Virus record (IMG/VR): IMGVR_UViG_3300032265_000080
Span: 1-29,297 of that record
Direction: 5' to 3' (one strand)
DNA: 29,297 bases
Source: a virus
Shown: piece by piece, positions 6,945 through 14,090 of the stretch
Layout of the letters: every line of letters begins with the position of its first letter
Numbering within the stretch: position 1 is the first letter of the stretch
Position numbers and translations under genes: made by a program
The notes under the pieces: generated by a model
Told to the model about the DNA's origin: nothing
Databases searched by the model: none
Seen by the model: only the letters and a program-made list of their open reading frames with translations

Positions 6945-7138
6945 TGGCTAAGAAGAAGTCGGATGCTGCTCAGGATGCTGCAGTCATGAAAAACATGACT
7001 CCAAAGCAGATGCTCGCCTTTAAGAAGGGCGATAAGAAGATGGACGAGAATAAGGCCATGTCTCGTTCCGAAGATAAAGCGGCTGATAAAACATTAGCCA
7101 AGAAGGTCAAGAAGAAGTTCCCCGCTAAAAAGAAGTAA
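6944..7138 (+). CDS. Lysine-rich mini-protein (64 aa), last of the array
   Basis: It contains 20 lysines in 64 residues, with MTPKQMLAFKKGDKKMDE in the middle and a C-terminal KKVKKKFPAKKK. The middle resembles the previous gene (PKQ..., A-F-x-KGDKK), which hints at a common origin. No family recognised. A strong terminator starts seven bases after the stop, so this is the last gene of the transcription unit. The charge fits DNA binding or packing in the head, by inference only. Confidence 0.65.
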   Translation: MAKKKSDAAQDAAVMKNMTPKQMLAFKKGDKKMDENKAMSRSEDKAADKTLAKKVKKKFPAKKK

Positions 7139-7144
7139 GAGTTG

Positions 7145-7170
7145 GCCCCACGAAAGTGGGGCTTTTTCTT
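7145..7170 (+). terminator. Intrinsic terminator after the mini-gene array
   Basis: GCCCCAC-gaaa-GTGGGGC is a perfect seven-base-pair GC-rich stem with a stable GNRA-type GAAA loop, followed at once by TTTTTCTTT. It is the only clear intrinsic terminator in the window and separates the head/mini-gene unit from the tail unit. Confidence 0.92.
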
Positions 7171-7184
7171 TATCATTACCAGTA

Positions 7185-7208
7185 ACAGGTAACCGCTGCG
7201 GTTCCTGT
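7185..7208 (+). other. Second hairpin between terminator and tail operon
   Basis: ACAGG-t-AACCG-ctg-CGGTT-CCTGT forms a stem of about ten base pairs with a single-base bulge and a three-base loop. No T-run follows, so it is not a terminator. It lies in the 106-base gap before the tail genes and could be an operator, an RNA-processing site or part of the tail-operon leader. I find no convincing -35/-10 pair in this gap. Confidence 0.5.
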
Positions 7209-7244
7209 ATACAGTGCCCACTGGTTGCGATAAAGGGGTTTATA

Positions 7245-7418
7245 ATGGCTTGGAAGCCTTGGTATGAGCGTGCTGCTGAAATGAATGGTAAAGAAGCAGA
7301 AGAGTTCATGAAGGGTATCTTTGGATACCGCCCAAGAGACAAACGCCCACTTGTCGCAGGTTTGGTCGCTGGATATGTCGGTGGCAAAATCGTTGCGAAG
7401 GCTCTAAAGAAGAAGTGA
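7245..7418 (+). CDS. Small protein opening the tail unit (57 aa)
   Basis: AAGGGG lies about eight bases before the ATG. The protein has an acidic/amphipathic N-terminal half (WYERAAEMNGKEAEEFMKG) and a C-terminal stretch, PLVAGLVAGYVGGKIVAKAL, that could be a glycine-rich membrane helix or a tightly packed helix, with a KKK end. No family recognised. The stop overlaps the GTG of the next gene (GTGA), tying it to the neck genes. Confidence 0.65.
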   Translation: MAWKPWYERAAEMNGKEAEEFMKGIFGYRPRDKRPLVAGLVAGYVGGKIVAKALKKK

Positions 7419-7732
7419 ACAAAGGCCACGTAAACACCGCAATCACAAAAGCAAGCCACGATACATCTCGTTTGCTTTCAGCACACCTACGCACAGAAGC
7501 CCGCAAGAGCGGATGGCCTGAGCACATAGTTCGTACTATGCATGTCTCTTATGGCAAAGATGGATTTACAAACCACGTCCACCCAGAGCATCGTGCCGCT
7601 GCCATGGACCTTGAGTACGGCACATCCCACTCTCAACCTACGGCTGCTATTCGCCGTTTCAAGAACCGCACACAGCAAGCAGAGTCTTTCTTTAACAAGC
7701 GCCTAGGAGCACATCTAGGGAGCATGCGATGA
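7415..7732 (+). CDS. HK97 gp10-like neck/tail-completion protein
   Basis: This 105-residue protein has a helical N-terminus (residues 8-31) and a C-terminal LEYGTSHSQPTAAIRRF segment. The (V/L)E-(F/Y)-GT-x-x-x-x-P-x-x-x-x-R-P/F motif is the hallmark of HK97 gp10-type neck proteins, in which this loop precedes the last helix. The many histidines in the middle are unusual. Position fits: it directly precedes a probable tail terminator and the sheath, with GTGA and ATGA overlaps on each side. I infer a role at the head-tail joint. Confidence 0.65.
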   Translation: MNKGHVNTAITKASHDTSRLLSAHLRTEARKSGWPEHIVRTMHVSYGKDGFTNHVHPEHRAAAMDLEYGTSHSQPTAAIRRFKNRTQQAESFFNKRLGAHLGSMR

Positions 7733-8406
7733 CCTTCTTACTCTCCGAAGATAAAGCCCTACGTGATCTTCTTAAGGGCATGGTTGTTACAGACCAAAAA
7801 ACAGTAAACCCTACAACAGGTGCAGCAACTCGCCCTGTCAAAGTTTACTTTGGGCAGCCTGACCAAGAACTTCGTGATCAAACCTACCCATACATCACCA
7901 TTGATATGGTAGATCTTTCTGAAGATACTCAGCGTGCTATGCGTGGCAAGGTTAAGCCTATATATATTGCTGATCCACCTAACATTACTCCCGCAACAGA
8001 GTTTGATCCTGATATCCATGGCTGGGAAATGGATTACCCAATCCCAGTAAACATTGATTACCAAGTAACAACCTATGCCCGTCAGCCACGACATGATCGT
8101 GAAATACTGGCTCAGTTGCTATACACAAAGATTCCATTGCGGTTTGCCGTACTGGAGACTGACGACAATACGGTACGTCGTCTGGACGTTCTTGATATCT
8201 CCAAAAGAGACGTTACAGAACAAGGAAAGCGTATGTTCTTAAACGCTATAACGGTGCGGGTCTCTAGCGAGATCGTTCCGTCTCAATTCTACGTAATGTA
8301 CAAAGCGTTGCAAGTATCCGTTACAGGAACAGATGGCGGCTTAGTCCGAGGAGGGACACAGCCAAAATTTACTCCTATCGATTCGTTCATTCATACCGCA
8401 CAATAA
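7729..8406 (+). CDS. Probable tail terminator protein
   Basis: This 225-residue protein starts in an ATGA overlap with the gp10-like gene and stands immediately before the sheath gene. It has FGQPDQELRDQTYPYITIDM near residues 41-60, a segment resembling the strands of tail terminator or minor tail proteins of lambda gpU / T4 gp15 type, then YQVTTYARQPRHDREILAQL near 112-131, where such proteins carry a Y-x-V-x-x-x-x-(R/K)-x-x-x-(E/D)-x-x-L-x-x-x-L helix entry. The family is inferred from this pattern and gene order; length is a little above usual. The product would cap the tail tube and sheath. Confidence 0.6.
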   Translation: MTFLLSEDKALRDLLKGMVVTDQKTVNPTTGAATRPVKVYFGQPDQELRDQTYPYITIDMVDLSEDTQRAMRGKVKPIYIADPPNITPATEFDPDIHGWEMDYPIPVNIDYQVTTYARQPRHDREILAQLLYTKIPLRFAVLETDDNTVRRLDVLDISKRDVTEQGKRMFLNAITVRVSSEIVPSQFYVMYKALQVSVTGTDGGLVRGGTQPKFTPIDSFIHTAQ

Positions 8407-8437
8407 GGAACCTACCCAAAACTAGTTAGGAGAAATC

Positions 8438-9973
8438 ATGGCCTATGGTCGTCCAGGCGTTTACATCAGTGAGCGTCTATTAACTGCACCAATCGCTGCT
8501 GGCAACAATGCCGCTGCTGCTGGTGCTGTTGTTGCTCCGTTTGCTCACGGTCCAGAGACCGTAACAAAGGTTAACTCATGGTATGAGTTTACTCAAGCAT
8601 TCGGCGGTTACAACGCTGCATTTCCAGCCACCTTCCAGGTTGGCGCATTCTTTACAAATGGCGGACGTGAACTCTACGTAAAGCGTCTTCTTGCTGATGA
8701 TGCAGTTGCTGCATCTATTGATATCGCTACTTCTGGCAACGTAACAGTCGCAACTGTTACCGCAAAAAGTGCTGGAGCAGACGGTAACAAACTCCGTGTT
8801 GCAGTAACAGCGGGCTCAGTATCCTCAACCTACACACTCTCTGTTTACAAAGAAGCAGGAGTTGCAGACACTATTGTTAGCAACCGTGTAACTGCAGGGG
8901 CTGCTGATGACATCCTTCTTGAGCGTTATGAGAATGTTGTCTTTGATGACCCAACATCAAGTGATTTTGCTGAAACAGTAGTCAACATCGTATCTCCAAA
9001 CATTGCACTCAGCAGCAGTGCTTCAGGAATTCCTGCATTAGCAATCTATCCGCTTTACAACGGATCAGACGGAACTACCCCTGTTGCTACTGACTACACA
9101 GCATACAAGGGTGGATCATCTTCTGTATTTGCTGATTTCTCAACAGTCAACCGTCCATTGGTAATCTTCCTTCCAGCATTGCACACGCTTGCTTCTGGCA
9201 AGGTCTCAGTGGTTGATGCTGCATCATCGTGGTCTGAGTCAAATGGCGGCTTTGTTGTCGTAGATACACCAGCCAATCAGACAGTTGCTCAGGCACTATC
9301 GTTTGCTGGTTCATTCACAGACACAAGCAACGCTGCTGTCTACCACCCAAATGTCTACATTCCTGATCCAGTTGGCCGTAGTTCAACTTCCCTTCGCAAG
9401 ATCGGTCCATCAGGATCAATTGCAGGTCTCTACCTAGCAAATGATTCTCGTATCGGTTCTGGCGTTTGGAAGGCTCCAGCAGGACTTAATGCTCCTGTTC
9501 TTGGCGCCGTTGCAACAGAGACAGCATTTACCTCTGCTGATCTTGATAGCATGAACTCAAACACAGCCCCTGTAAACCCTATTCGTCAAGTGCCAGGTGC
9601 AGGTATCGTCGTTATGGGCGCTCGTACCTTGCTACAAGACGGAACAGCAAACAAGTATGTCAACATGCGTCGCTCTTTGATCTACATCAAGCAGCGCCTC
9701 AAGGACATCACAGAGTTTGCAATCTTTGAGAACAACGATGAGCGTCTGTGGGAACGTCTAAACACAGTCATCTCAACATTCTTGAATGATTACCGTAACC
9801 AAGGCGGTCTTCGTGGTGCCACTGCTTCTGCTGCTTACTTTGTAAAGGTAGACGGCCAGAACAACACACCTGTAACAATCGCCAACGGTGAAGTCCATAT
9901 TCAAGTAGGAGTTGCTCTTGAGTATCCTGCTGAATTCATCGTCATTGACCTCAGCCAAAAGACGCTGAACTAA
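8438..9973 (+). CDS. Contractile tail sheath protein
   Basis: This 511-residue protein opens with YGRPGVYISE, the usual sheath N-terminus, followed by FAHGPETVTKVNSWYEFTQAFGG, and ends with the conserved sheath domain: GIVVMGARTLL near residue 388, RRSLIYIKQRL near 410, and F-x-x-DYRNQGGLRG near 450, finishing in HIQVGVALEYPAEFIVIDL. TAGGAGA precedes the ATG. The whole length is usual for phage sheaths of this type. It polymerises around the tail tube and contracts to drive the tube into the host. The next gene encodes the tube. Confidence 0.97.
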   Translation: MAYGRPGVYISERLLTAPIAAGNNAAAAGAVVAPFAHGPETVTKVNSWYEFTQAFGGYNAAFPATFQVGAFFTNGGRELYVKRLLADDAVAASIDIATSGNVTVATVTAKSAGADGNKLRVAVTAGSVSSTYTLSVYKEAGVADTIVSNRVTAGAADDILLERYENVVFDDPTSSDFAETVVNIVSPNIALSSSASGIPALAIYPLYNGSDGTTPVATDYTAYKGGSSSVFADFSTVNRPLVIFLPALHTLASGKVSVVDAASSWSESNGGFVVVDTPANQTVAQALSFAGSFTDTSNAAVYHPNVYIPDPVGRSSTSLRKIGPSGSIAGLYLANDSRIGSGVWKAPAGLNAPVLGAVATETAFTSADLDSMNSNTAPVNPIRQVPGAGIVVMGARTLLQDGTANKYVNMRRSLIYIKQRLKDITEFAIFENNDERLWERLNTVISTFLNDYRNQGGLRGATASAAYFVKVDGQNNTPVTIANGEVHIQVGVALEYPAEFIVIDLSQKTLN

Positions 9974-9991
9974 CCAAGAAGGAGATAATCG

Positions 9992-10642
9992 ATGGCAACA
10001 ATCATCAATAATCGTTCGAACCTAACGACCGATCCACTACGTAACTTTAGGTTCTTGGTTACGTTCACACCTCTAGACTCAACCAACACAACCATGTCGG
10101 CTTTGTCTAGCGCAACAATGGGGTTCACCTCGGTATCAGGACTATCAGTTGCTACTGATGCTATCCCTTACCGTGAAGGTGGCTACAACACCACTGTTCA
10201 CCAGATCCCTGGTCAGACAACATTCACACCGTTGACCCTTCAGCGTGGTGTAATGCTCGGCACAAACCGTAACTGGGAGTGGATGCGTAACATGTTCGCT
10301 ACAGTTGGCGGCGGCGGATCTACCCGTGGTGTTGATAAGAACTTCCGTTGCAACATTGACATCAAAGTTCTTGCTCACCCAATCCCTGCAGCAGGTTCAG
10401 AAGATGCAACACAGGTCCCAGTAGATAGCCGCATCACAACAACAGCATCAACTGATGTTGTAGCGATGCAGTTCCGTGTCTACAACGCATGGCCAACCGC
10501 TGTTGCTTACTCAGACCTCAACGCAGGTGACAACGCTCTACTCGTAGAGCAGATGACCCTCGTGCATGAAGGTTTCAACATCGCATGGGGTAACTCAAAT
10601 AGCATCGCTACAAGTGCAGATCCAGCAGTCCTAGGCGCATAA
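9992..10642 (+). CDS. Tail tube protein (T4 gp19-like)
   Basis: This 216-residue protein shows the gp19-family layout: DPLRNFRFLVTF at residues 14-25, GFTSVSGLSVATDAIPYREGG near 44-65, PGQTTFTPLTLQRGV near 73, and an NWEWM helix near 95. AAGGAG lies upstream of the ATG. It stands just after the sheath gene, as in most contractile tails. A longer middle section (residues 130-170) than in T4 gp19 is probably a surface loop. The product stacks in hexameric rings to form the inner tube. Confidence 0.95.
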   Translation: MATIINNRSNLTTDPLRNFRFLVTFTPLDSTNTTMSALSSATMGFTSVSGLSVATDAIPYREGGYNTTVHQIPGQTTFTPLTLQRGVMLGTNRNWEWMRNMFATVGGGGSTRGVDKNFRCNIDIKVLAHPIPAAGSEDATQVPVDSRITTTASTDVVAMQFRVYNAWPTAVAYSDLNAGDNALLVEQMTLVHEGFNIAWGNSNSIATSADPAVLGA

Positions 10643-10659
10643 TCTAACAAAGGAAAAAA

Positions 10660-11472
10660 ATGACGAACACAATCTCAGCAGCGGCTAATCCCGCATTGGC
10701 AAATGACTTGATCAACAAAGCCTTGGCTTCTACACAGGAGCCAGAAGGCGACGTTAATATCCTTTTTCCGATGGACACAGTAGTGAACCTTCCTGGCGGT
10801 TATCTAACCACCGCTGGGGAGGTCATTACTCAGGTCGAGGTAAGAGAACTTAACGGCAATGACGAAGAGGCAATCGCTCGTGCTGCCAACGTCGGACGAG
10901 CAATCCTTACCGTTCTTCAACGAGGAACTGTTAAGGTAGGAGATCAAAAGGTAGATGACAACCTACTAGATAACCTGCTCTCTGGAGACAGAGATGCAAT
11001 CATCTTGGGAATCATTAAGACAACCTTTGGAAGAATCGCAGAACTCAAGGCTTATTGTTCTGGGTGCGATGAGGTCAAAGATGTTGCCATTGATCTTGAC
11101 GAAGATATCAAGACCACAGTATTGGCTGACCCAATCAACGATCGAGTCTTTACCGTGAAAGGAAAGAAGAACGTTTATACCGTTCAACTTCCAACAGGCA
11201 GTACACAGAAGGAACTCTTGCTCAACCAAGAAAAGACCTCAGCAGAATTAAACACAATTCTTCTTGAGGGCACTATCTTGAAGATCAATGAGTCCCCAGT
11301 ACTGAGCAAGATTCAAGTACAGCAGTTAGGAATGGTTGACCGCAAGTTGATCAGCACTGAGATCACTAAGCGTGTTGTAGGGCCAAAGTTTAATGACGTC
11401 GTTGTCACATGCCCTGACTGTGAAGGAGAGGTACTGGTTCCCGTTAATTTCGGGACCTTGTTTCGCTTTTAA
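10660..11472 (+). CDS. Tail assembly chaperone / T4 gp26-like baseplate protein
   Basis: This 270-residue protein has VEVRELNGNDEE near residue 59 and LLSGDRDAIILGIIKTTFG near 106, the pattern of the T4 gp26-type family (Pfam 'T4 bacteriophage base plate protein'). Two CxxC pairs, C133/C136 and C251/C254, probably form one zinc site. In phages of this layout, between tube and tape measure, this protein is the counterpart of lambda gpG and chaperones the tape measure. Its stop (UAA) follows UUU, and a +1 slip there would extend it by 52 residues (see 11393-11629). AAAGGA precedes the ATG. Confidence 0.85.
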   Translation: MTNTISAAANPALANDLINKALASTQEPEGDVNILFPMDTVVNLPGGYLTTAGEVITQVEVRELNGNDEEAIARAANVGRAILTVLQRGTVKVGDQKVDDNLLDNLLSGDRDAIILGIIKTTFGRIAELKAYCSGCDEVKDVAIDLDEDIKTTVLADPINDRVFTVKGKKNVYTVQLPTGSTQKELLLNQEKTSAELNTILLEGTILKINESPVLSKIQVQQLGMVDRKLISTEITKRVVGPKFNDVVVTCPDCEGEVLVPVNFGTLFRF

Positions 11473-11629
11473 TACCACGCCCTATCTGGACTTAGTTTCA
11501 GAGTGGGCAATATTGACCTCCGAATACCAAGGCTGGTCACTAACAGATATAAAGTTATTAACGCCAAGAGAACGAACGAACTGGATAGAGATAGCCAGGT
11601 TCCAAAACAGAAGGAGAAACGGTGGCTGA
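11393..11629 (+). CDS. Frameshift extension of the tail assembly chaperone
   Basis: This reading frame overlaps the end of the chaperone gene by 80 bases and has no ribosome-binding site before its only ATG (11393). The protein-like part begins after the upstream stop: PYLDLVSEWAILTSEYQGWS, then LLTPRERTNWIEIARF, a helical pattern typical of the second part of tail-chaperone fusions. It lies in the +1 frame relative to the upstream gene. I infer expression as a fusion of 322 residues, 10660-11469 joined to 11471-11629, through the slip site at 11464-11472. Independent translation from 11393 cannot be excluded. It ends eight bases into the tape-measure gene. Confidence 0.6.
   Translation: MTSLSHALTVKERYWFPLISGPCFAFNTTPYLDLVSEWAILTSEYQGWSLTDIKLLTPRERTNWIEIARFQNRRRNGG
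11464..11472 (+). other. Candidate +1 ribosomal frameshift site
   Basis: The codons are CGC UUU UAA followed by U. Because four U's run together (11467-11470), Phe-tRNA on UUU can move one base forward and re-pair perfectly with UUU, placing AAU instead of UAA in the A site. A slow stop codon after a slippery P-site codon is also the logic of the prfB +1 frameshift. Confidence 0.55.
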
Positions 11630-14090
11630 CGAGTTAAGTAACATTCAGTCACTTTCGTCTGCCGTTGATTCGTTAACTCAAAAAGTTAATGAACTCTACG
11701 ACGCTGTCTCCAGGGTCAAGGGCGTAGCAGGCGCCACCATCACAGATGTCAAGGGCATGATCAACACCCAAGGCGGACAAATTGGCCTTGGTAATGCAGC
11801 CCGTATGCAGATGCCTACACAGGCTTCGTTCTCTTATATTCCTGGCAATCAACAACAGGGTAACTTCCTAACCAACTCTTTAAGTAACTTCTCATCAGAA
11901 GGAACTGCCATGAGTGGTGGTCGTTCTCGTGGTGATGCTGCTGCTGCAACTGTTGCAGATAACCTGTTTACGGCTGAAGCCAGTGGTGGCGGTGGTGGCG
12001 GTGGCGGAAGTTTATTCACTAAAATTACTGGCGTAAACCCAGTAGGTGCTGGAGAGTACTTTGCACAAGGCATGGCAAAAACGGCTGCTGGTATCGCTGT
12101 TGCCGCATTTGGCGCTATGCCAGATACCAGCCTTACTCTGCAACGTGACATCGGATACTACCAAGCATCACTTACTGCTGGTCGTAACGCTAACCGTGGC
12201 AACATTGAACGTGCCAGCCTTAAAGCATTAGGTAATGGGCTATCTGGTGTGGGTAGCGATGTTATTGCTGCAAACATTCTTACCTCTAGAGGGTATACCG
12301 CAGGAAGCCAAAATTATCTCTCAGCAATGGGTGAAGTTGGTGGAGCATATAAGAACCTAGGAATCGATAATGGAGCAGCAGCCGCCGCTATTGCTGGGCT
12401 ACATTCGGGCGCAACAAGCGCACAAATGTATGGCTTGGGTATCAGCACCTACGACGCTAAAACGGGTAAACAACGTTCTGTTGCCGAGATCTCTAGAGAT
12501 TTAATGAACCGCATGACGGGCGGCCGTAAAGACGTCACCGTTCAAGATATCAACAACTCATTACAGATGGGCTTTTTAGGTGCAAACCTCCAAGCCTCTG
12601 GATTAGATCAAGCAACTCAAGACATGATTGTTGCATCTATGCGCAATCAAGTTCAAGGGGGAAGCGGAGAACTCAACCAAGGCAACACATCATATGGTGG
12701 AGAAAAGAATAAGAACACTGTATTAAACGACACAGGCCGAATGAACGCTTCAACAACCGATGTCATGCAGGCAGCAACGGGTGGAATGGTTGCTGGTTTT
12801 CATGCTGCAACAGCCACTGTAGTTGCTTTAAATAAACTTCTTGAAACAGTAGCACCTATCCTCGGTTCTGTTAAAGGATTTACAAGTGGTGTAATGGGCT
12901 CTAACATCGGTCAAGGCCTTGTAGATGCTGCGCCTATCTTTAAGAGTGCTGCAGATGACTTCTTAACAGCAGTGCATGATGCAACAAGTGGTGGAGGTAC
13001 CTCTGGTTATGGCGCAGCCTTTGGCGTAAAGGGCGGAGCAGCGCCAGTTGCGGCTGCGGCAGGTGCAGCAATCACTGCTGGCTATGGCGCTACCGACGGA
13101 AACATGTGGGCTAGTACCAACGGTAAGCACACAGGCATTGACTATCAGATGCCAATCGGTACCCCTGTAAGCGCACGAATGAGCGGTAAGGTAATACAAG
13201 TTGACCTTAATGCTGATTACGGCAAATCTATTTTAATTGAAAACTCTGAAACAGGACTTCAAACCCTTTATGCACACCTTAGTGAAGAGTCAGTAAAGGT
13301 TGGAGACCTAGTTACTGCAAACCAAATCATCGGTAAGTCAGGTGACACAGGTAATGCTAGTGGTCCACATCTACATTACGAAGTACGCAACGGCAAAAAC
13401 AACCCTGTAGATCCAAAAACAATTAGTTCAGGTGGAATGCTTTCTGCTGCGTTAGGAAGCGGCAATACAATGTCACTTCTTTCCGCATCGACTCCGTTAC
13501 CAGGGGCCGCAGGCAATATTAGCGGCGCTTCCACAACTGGTGGATCACTTCCAGCAAATGCTGATTCAAACCTAGTTTCTATCCTTACTCAAGCAGGATT
13601 TAGTGGTTCAGGGTTGGCTACCGCTTATGCTGTTGCTAAGGCTGAATCAGGTGGTAGAGCCACGGCGTACAACGGAGATACAAAAACTGGAGATCAGTCC
13701 TATGGGCTATTCCAAATCAATATGCTGGGTGCATTAGGGCCCGATCGTCGTAAAAGATTTGGGCTGTCTAGTAACCAAGATCTTCTTGATCCTGCAACAA
13801 ACGCCAAAGTCGCATACACCATGTCGCATGGAGGAACTAATTGGGGACCTTGGTCTACCTACACCAATGGTTCTTACAAACAGTTCCTAGATAAGCCTTC
13901 AACTGGTGGAGGAACCTCTGGCTATGGTGGCGCAGGCCTTGGTGGAAGTACCACTGGTTCTGTAGTCAATAACTTTAATATGCCGATTACATTACAGACT
14001 GGCAATGATGCTGAACTTATGCGTGTTGCCAAAAAGATTCAAACGCTTATTAGTAACACACACGACATTTCTGCGATGGGAGCCTCTTGA
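11622..14090 (+). CDS. Tail tape measure protein with M23 and lytic transglycosylase domains
   Basis: This 822-residue protein starts at GTG with AAGGAG upstream. The N-terminus has a helical segment (residues 5-35), then a poly-Gly linker near 125 and long Ala-rich, mobile-looking helices. A M23-type metallopeptidase follows at about 495-600, with zinc ligands H503 and D507 (HTGIDY) and H585 (HLH), plus H552 (YAHLS). A soluble lytic transglycosylase-type domain lies at about 650-765, with E675 in KAESGG and YGLFQIN after it. Such domains let the tail tip cut peptidoglycan during DNA entry. The size and place between chaperones and hub genes mark it as the tape measure. All catalytic residues are present. 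Confidence 0.92.
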   Translation: MADELSNIQSLSSAVDSLTQKVNELYDAVSRVKGVAGATITDVKGMINTQGGQIGLGNAARMQMPTQASFSYIPGNQQQGNFLTNSLSNFSSEGTAMSGGRSRGDAAAATVADNLFTAEASGGGGGGGGSLFTKITGVNPVGAGEYFAQGMAKTAAGIAVAAFGAMPDTSLTLQRDIGYYQASLTAGRNANRGNIERASLKALGNGLSGVGSDVIAANILTSRGYTAGSQNYLSAMGEVGGAYKNLGIDNGAAAAAIAGLHSGATSAQMYGLGISTYDAKTGKQRSVAEISRDLMNRMTGGRKDVTVQDINNSLQMGFLGANLQASGLDQATQDMIVASMRNQVQGGSGELNQGNTSYGGEKNKNTVLNDTGRMNASTTDVMQAATGGMVAGFHAATATVVALNKLLETVAPILGSVKGFTSGVMGSNIGQGLVDAAPIFKSAADDFLTAVHDATSGGGTSGYGAAFGVKGGAAPVAAAAGAAITAGYGATDGNMWASTNGKHTGIDYQMPIGTPVSARMSGKVIQVDLNADYGKSILIENSETGLQTLYAHLSEESVKVGDLVTANQIIGKSGDTGNASGPHLHYEVRNGKNNPVDPKTISSGGMLSAALGSGNTMSLLSASTPLPGAAGNISGASTTGGSLPANADSNLVSILTQAGFSGSGLATAYAVAKAESGGRATAYNGDTKTGDQSYGLFQINMLGALGPDRRKRFGLSSNQDLLDPATNAKVAYTMSHGGTNWGPWSTYTNGSYKQFLDKPSTGGGTSGYGGAGLGGSTTGSVVNNFNMPITLQTGNDAELMRVAKKIQTLISNTHDISAMGAS
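12990..13012 (+). repeat. Linker repeat flanking the enzyme cassette, copy 1
   Basis: A 23-base segment encoding GGGTSGYG matches 13905-13927 in 21 of 23 bases. The two copies bracket the M23 and transglycosylase domains of the tape measure. Confidence 0.75.
13905..13927 (+). repeat. Linker repeat flanking the enzyme cassette, copy 2
   Basis: Second copy of the GGGTSGYG-coding segment, directly after the transglycosylase domain; see 12990-13012. Confidence 0.75.

Noticed and set aside
7241-7246. Perfect TATAAT before the first tail-unit gene, a possible -10 box
   Set aside because: It overlaps the ATG at 7245, so the transcript would start inside the gene, and no -35 element lies about 17 bases upstream.
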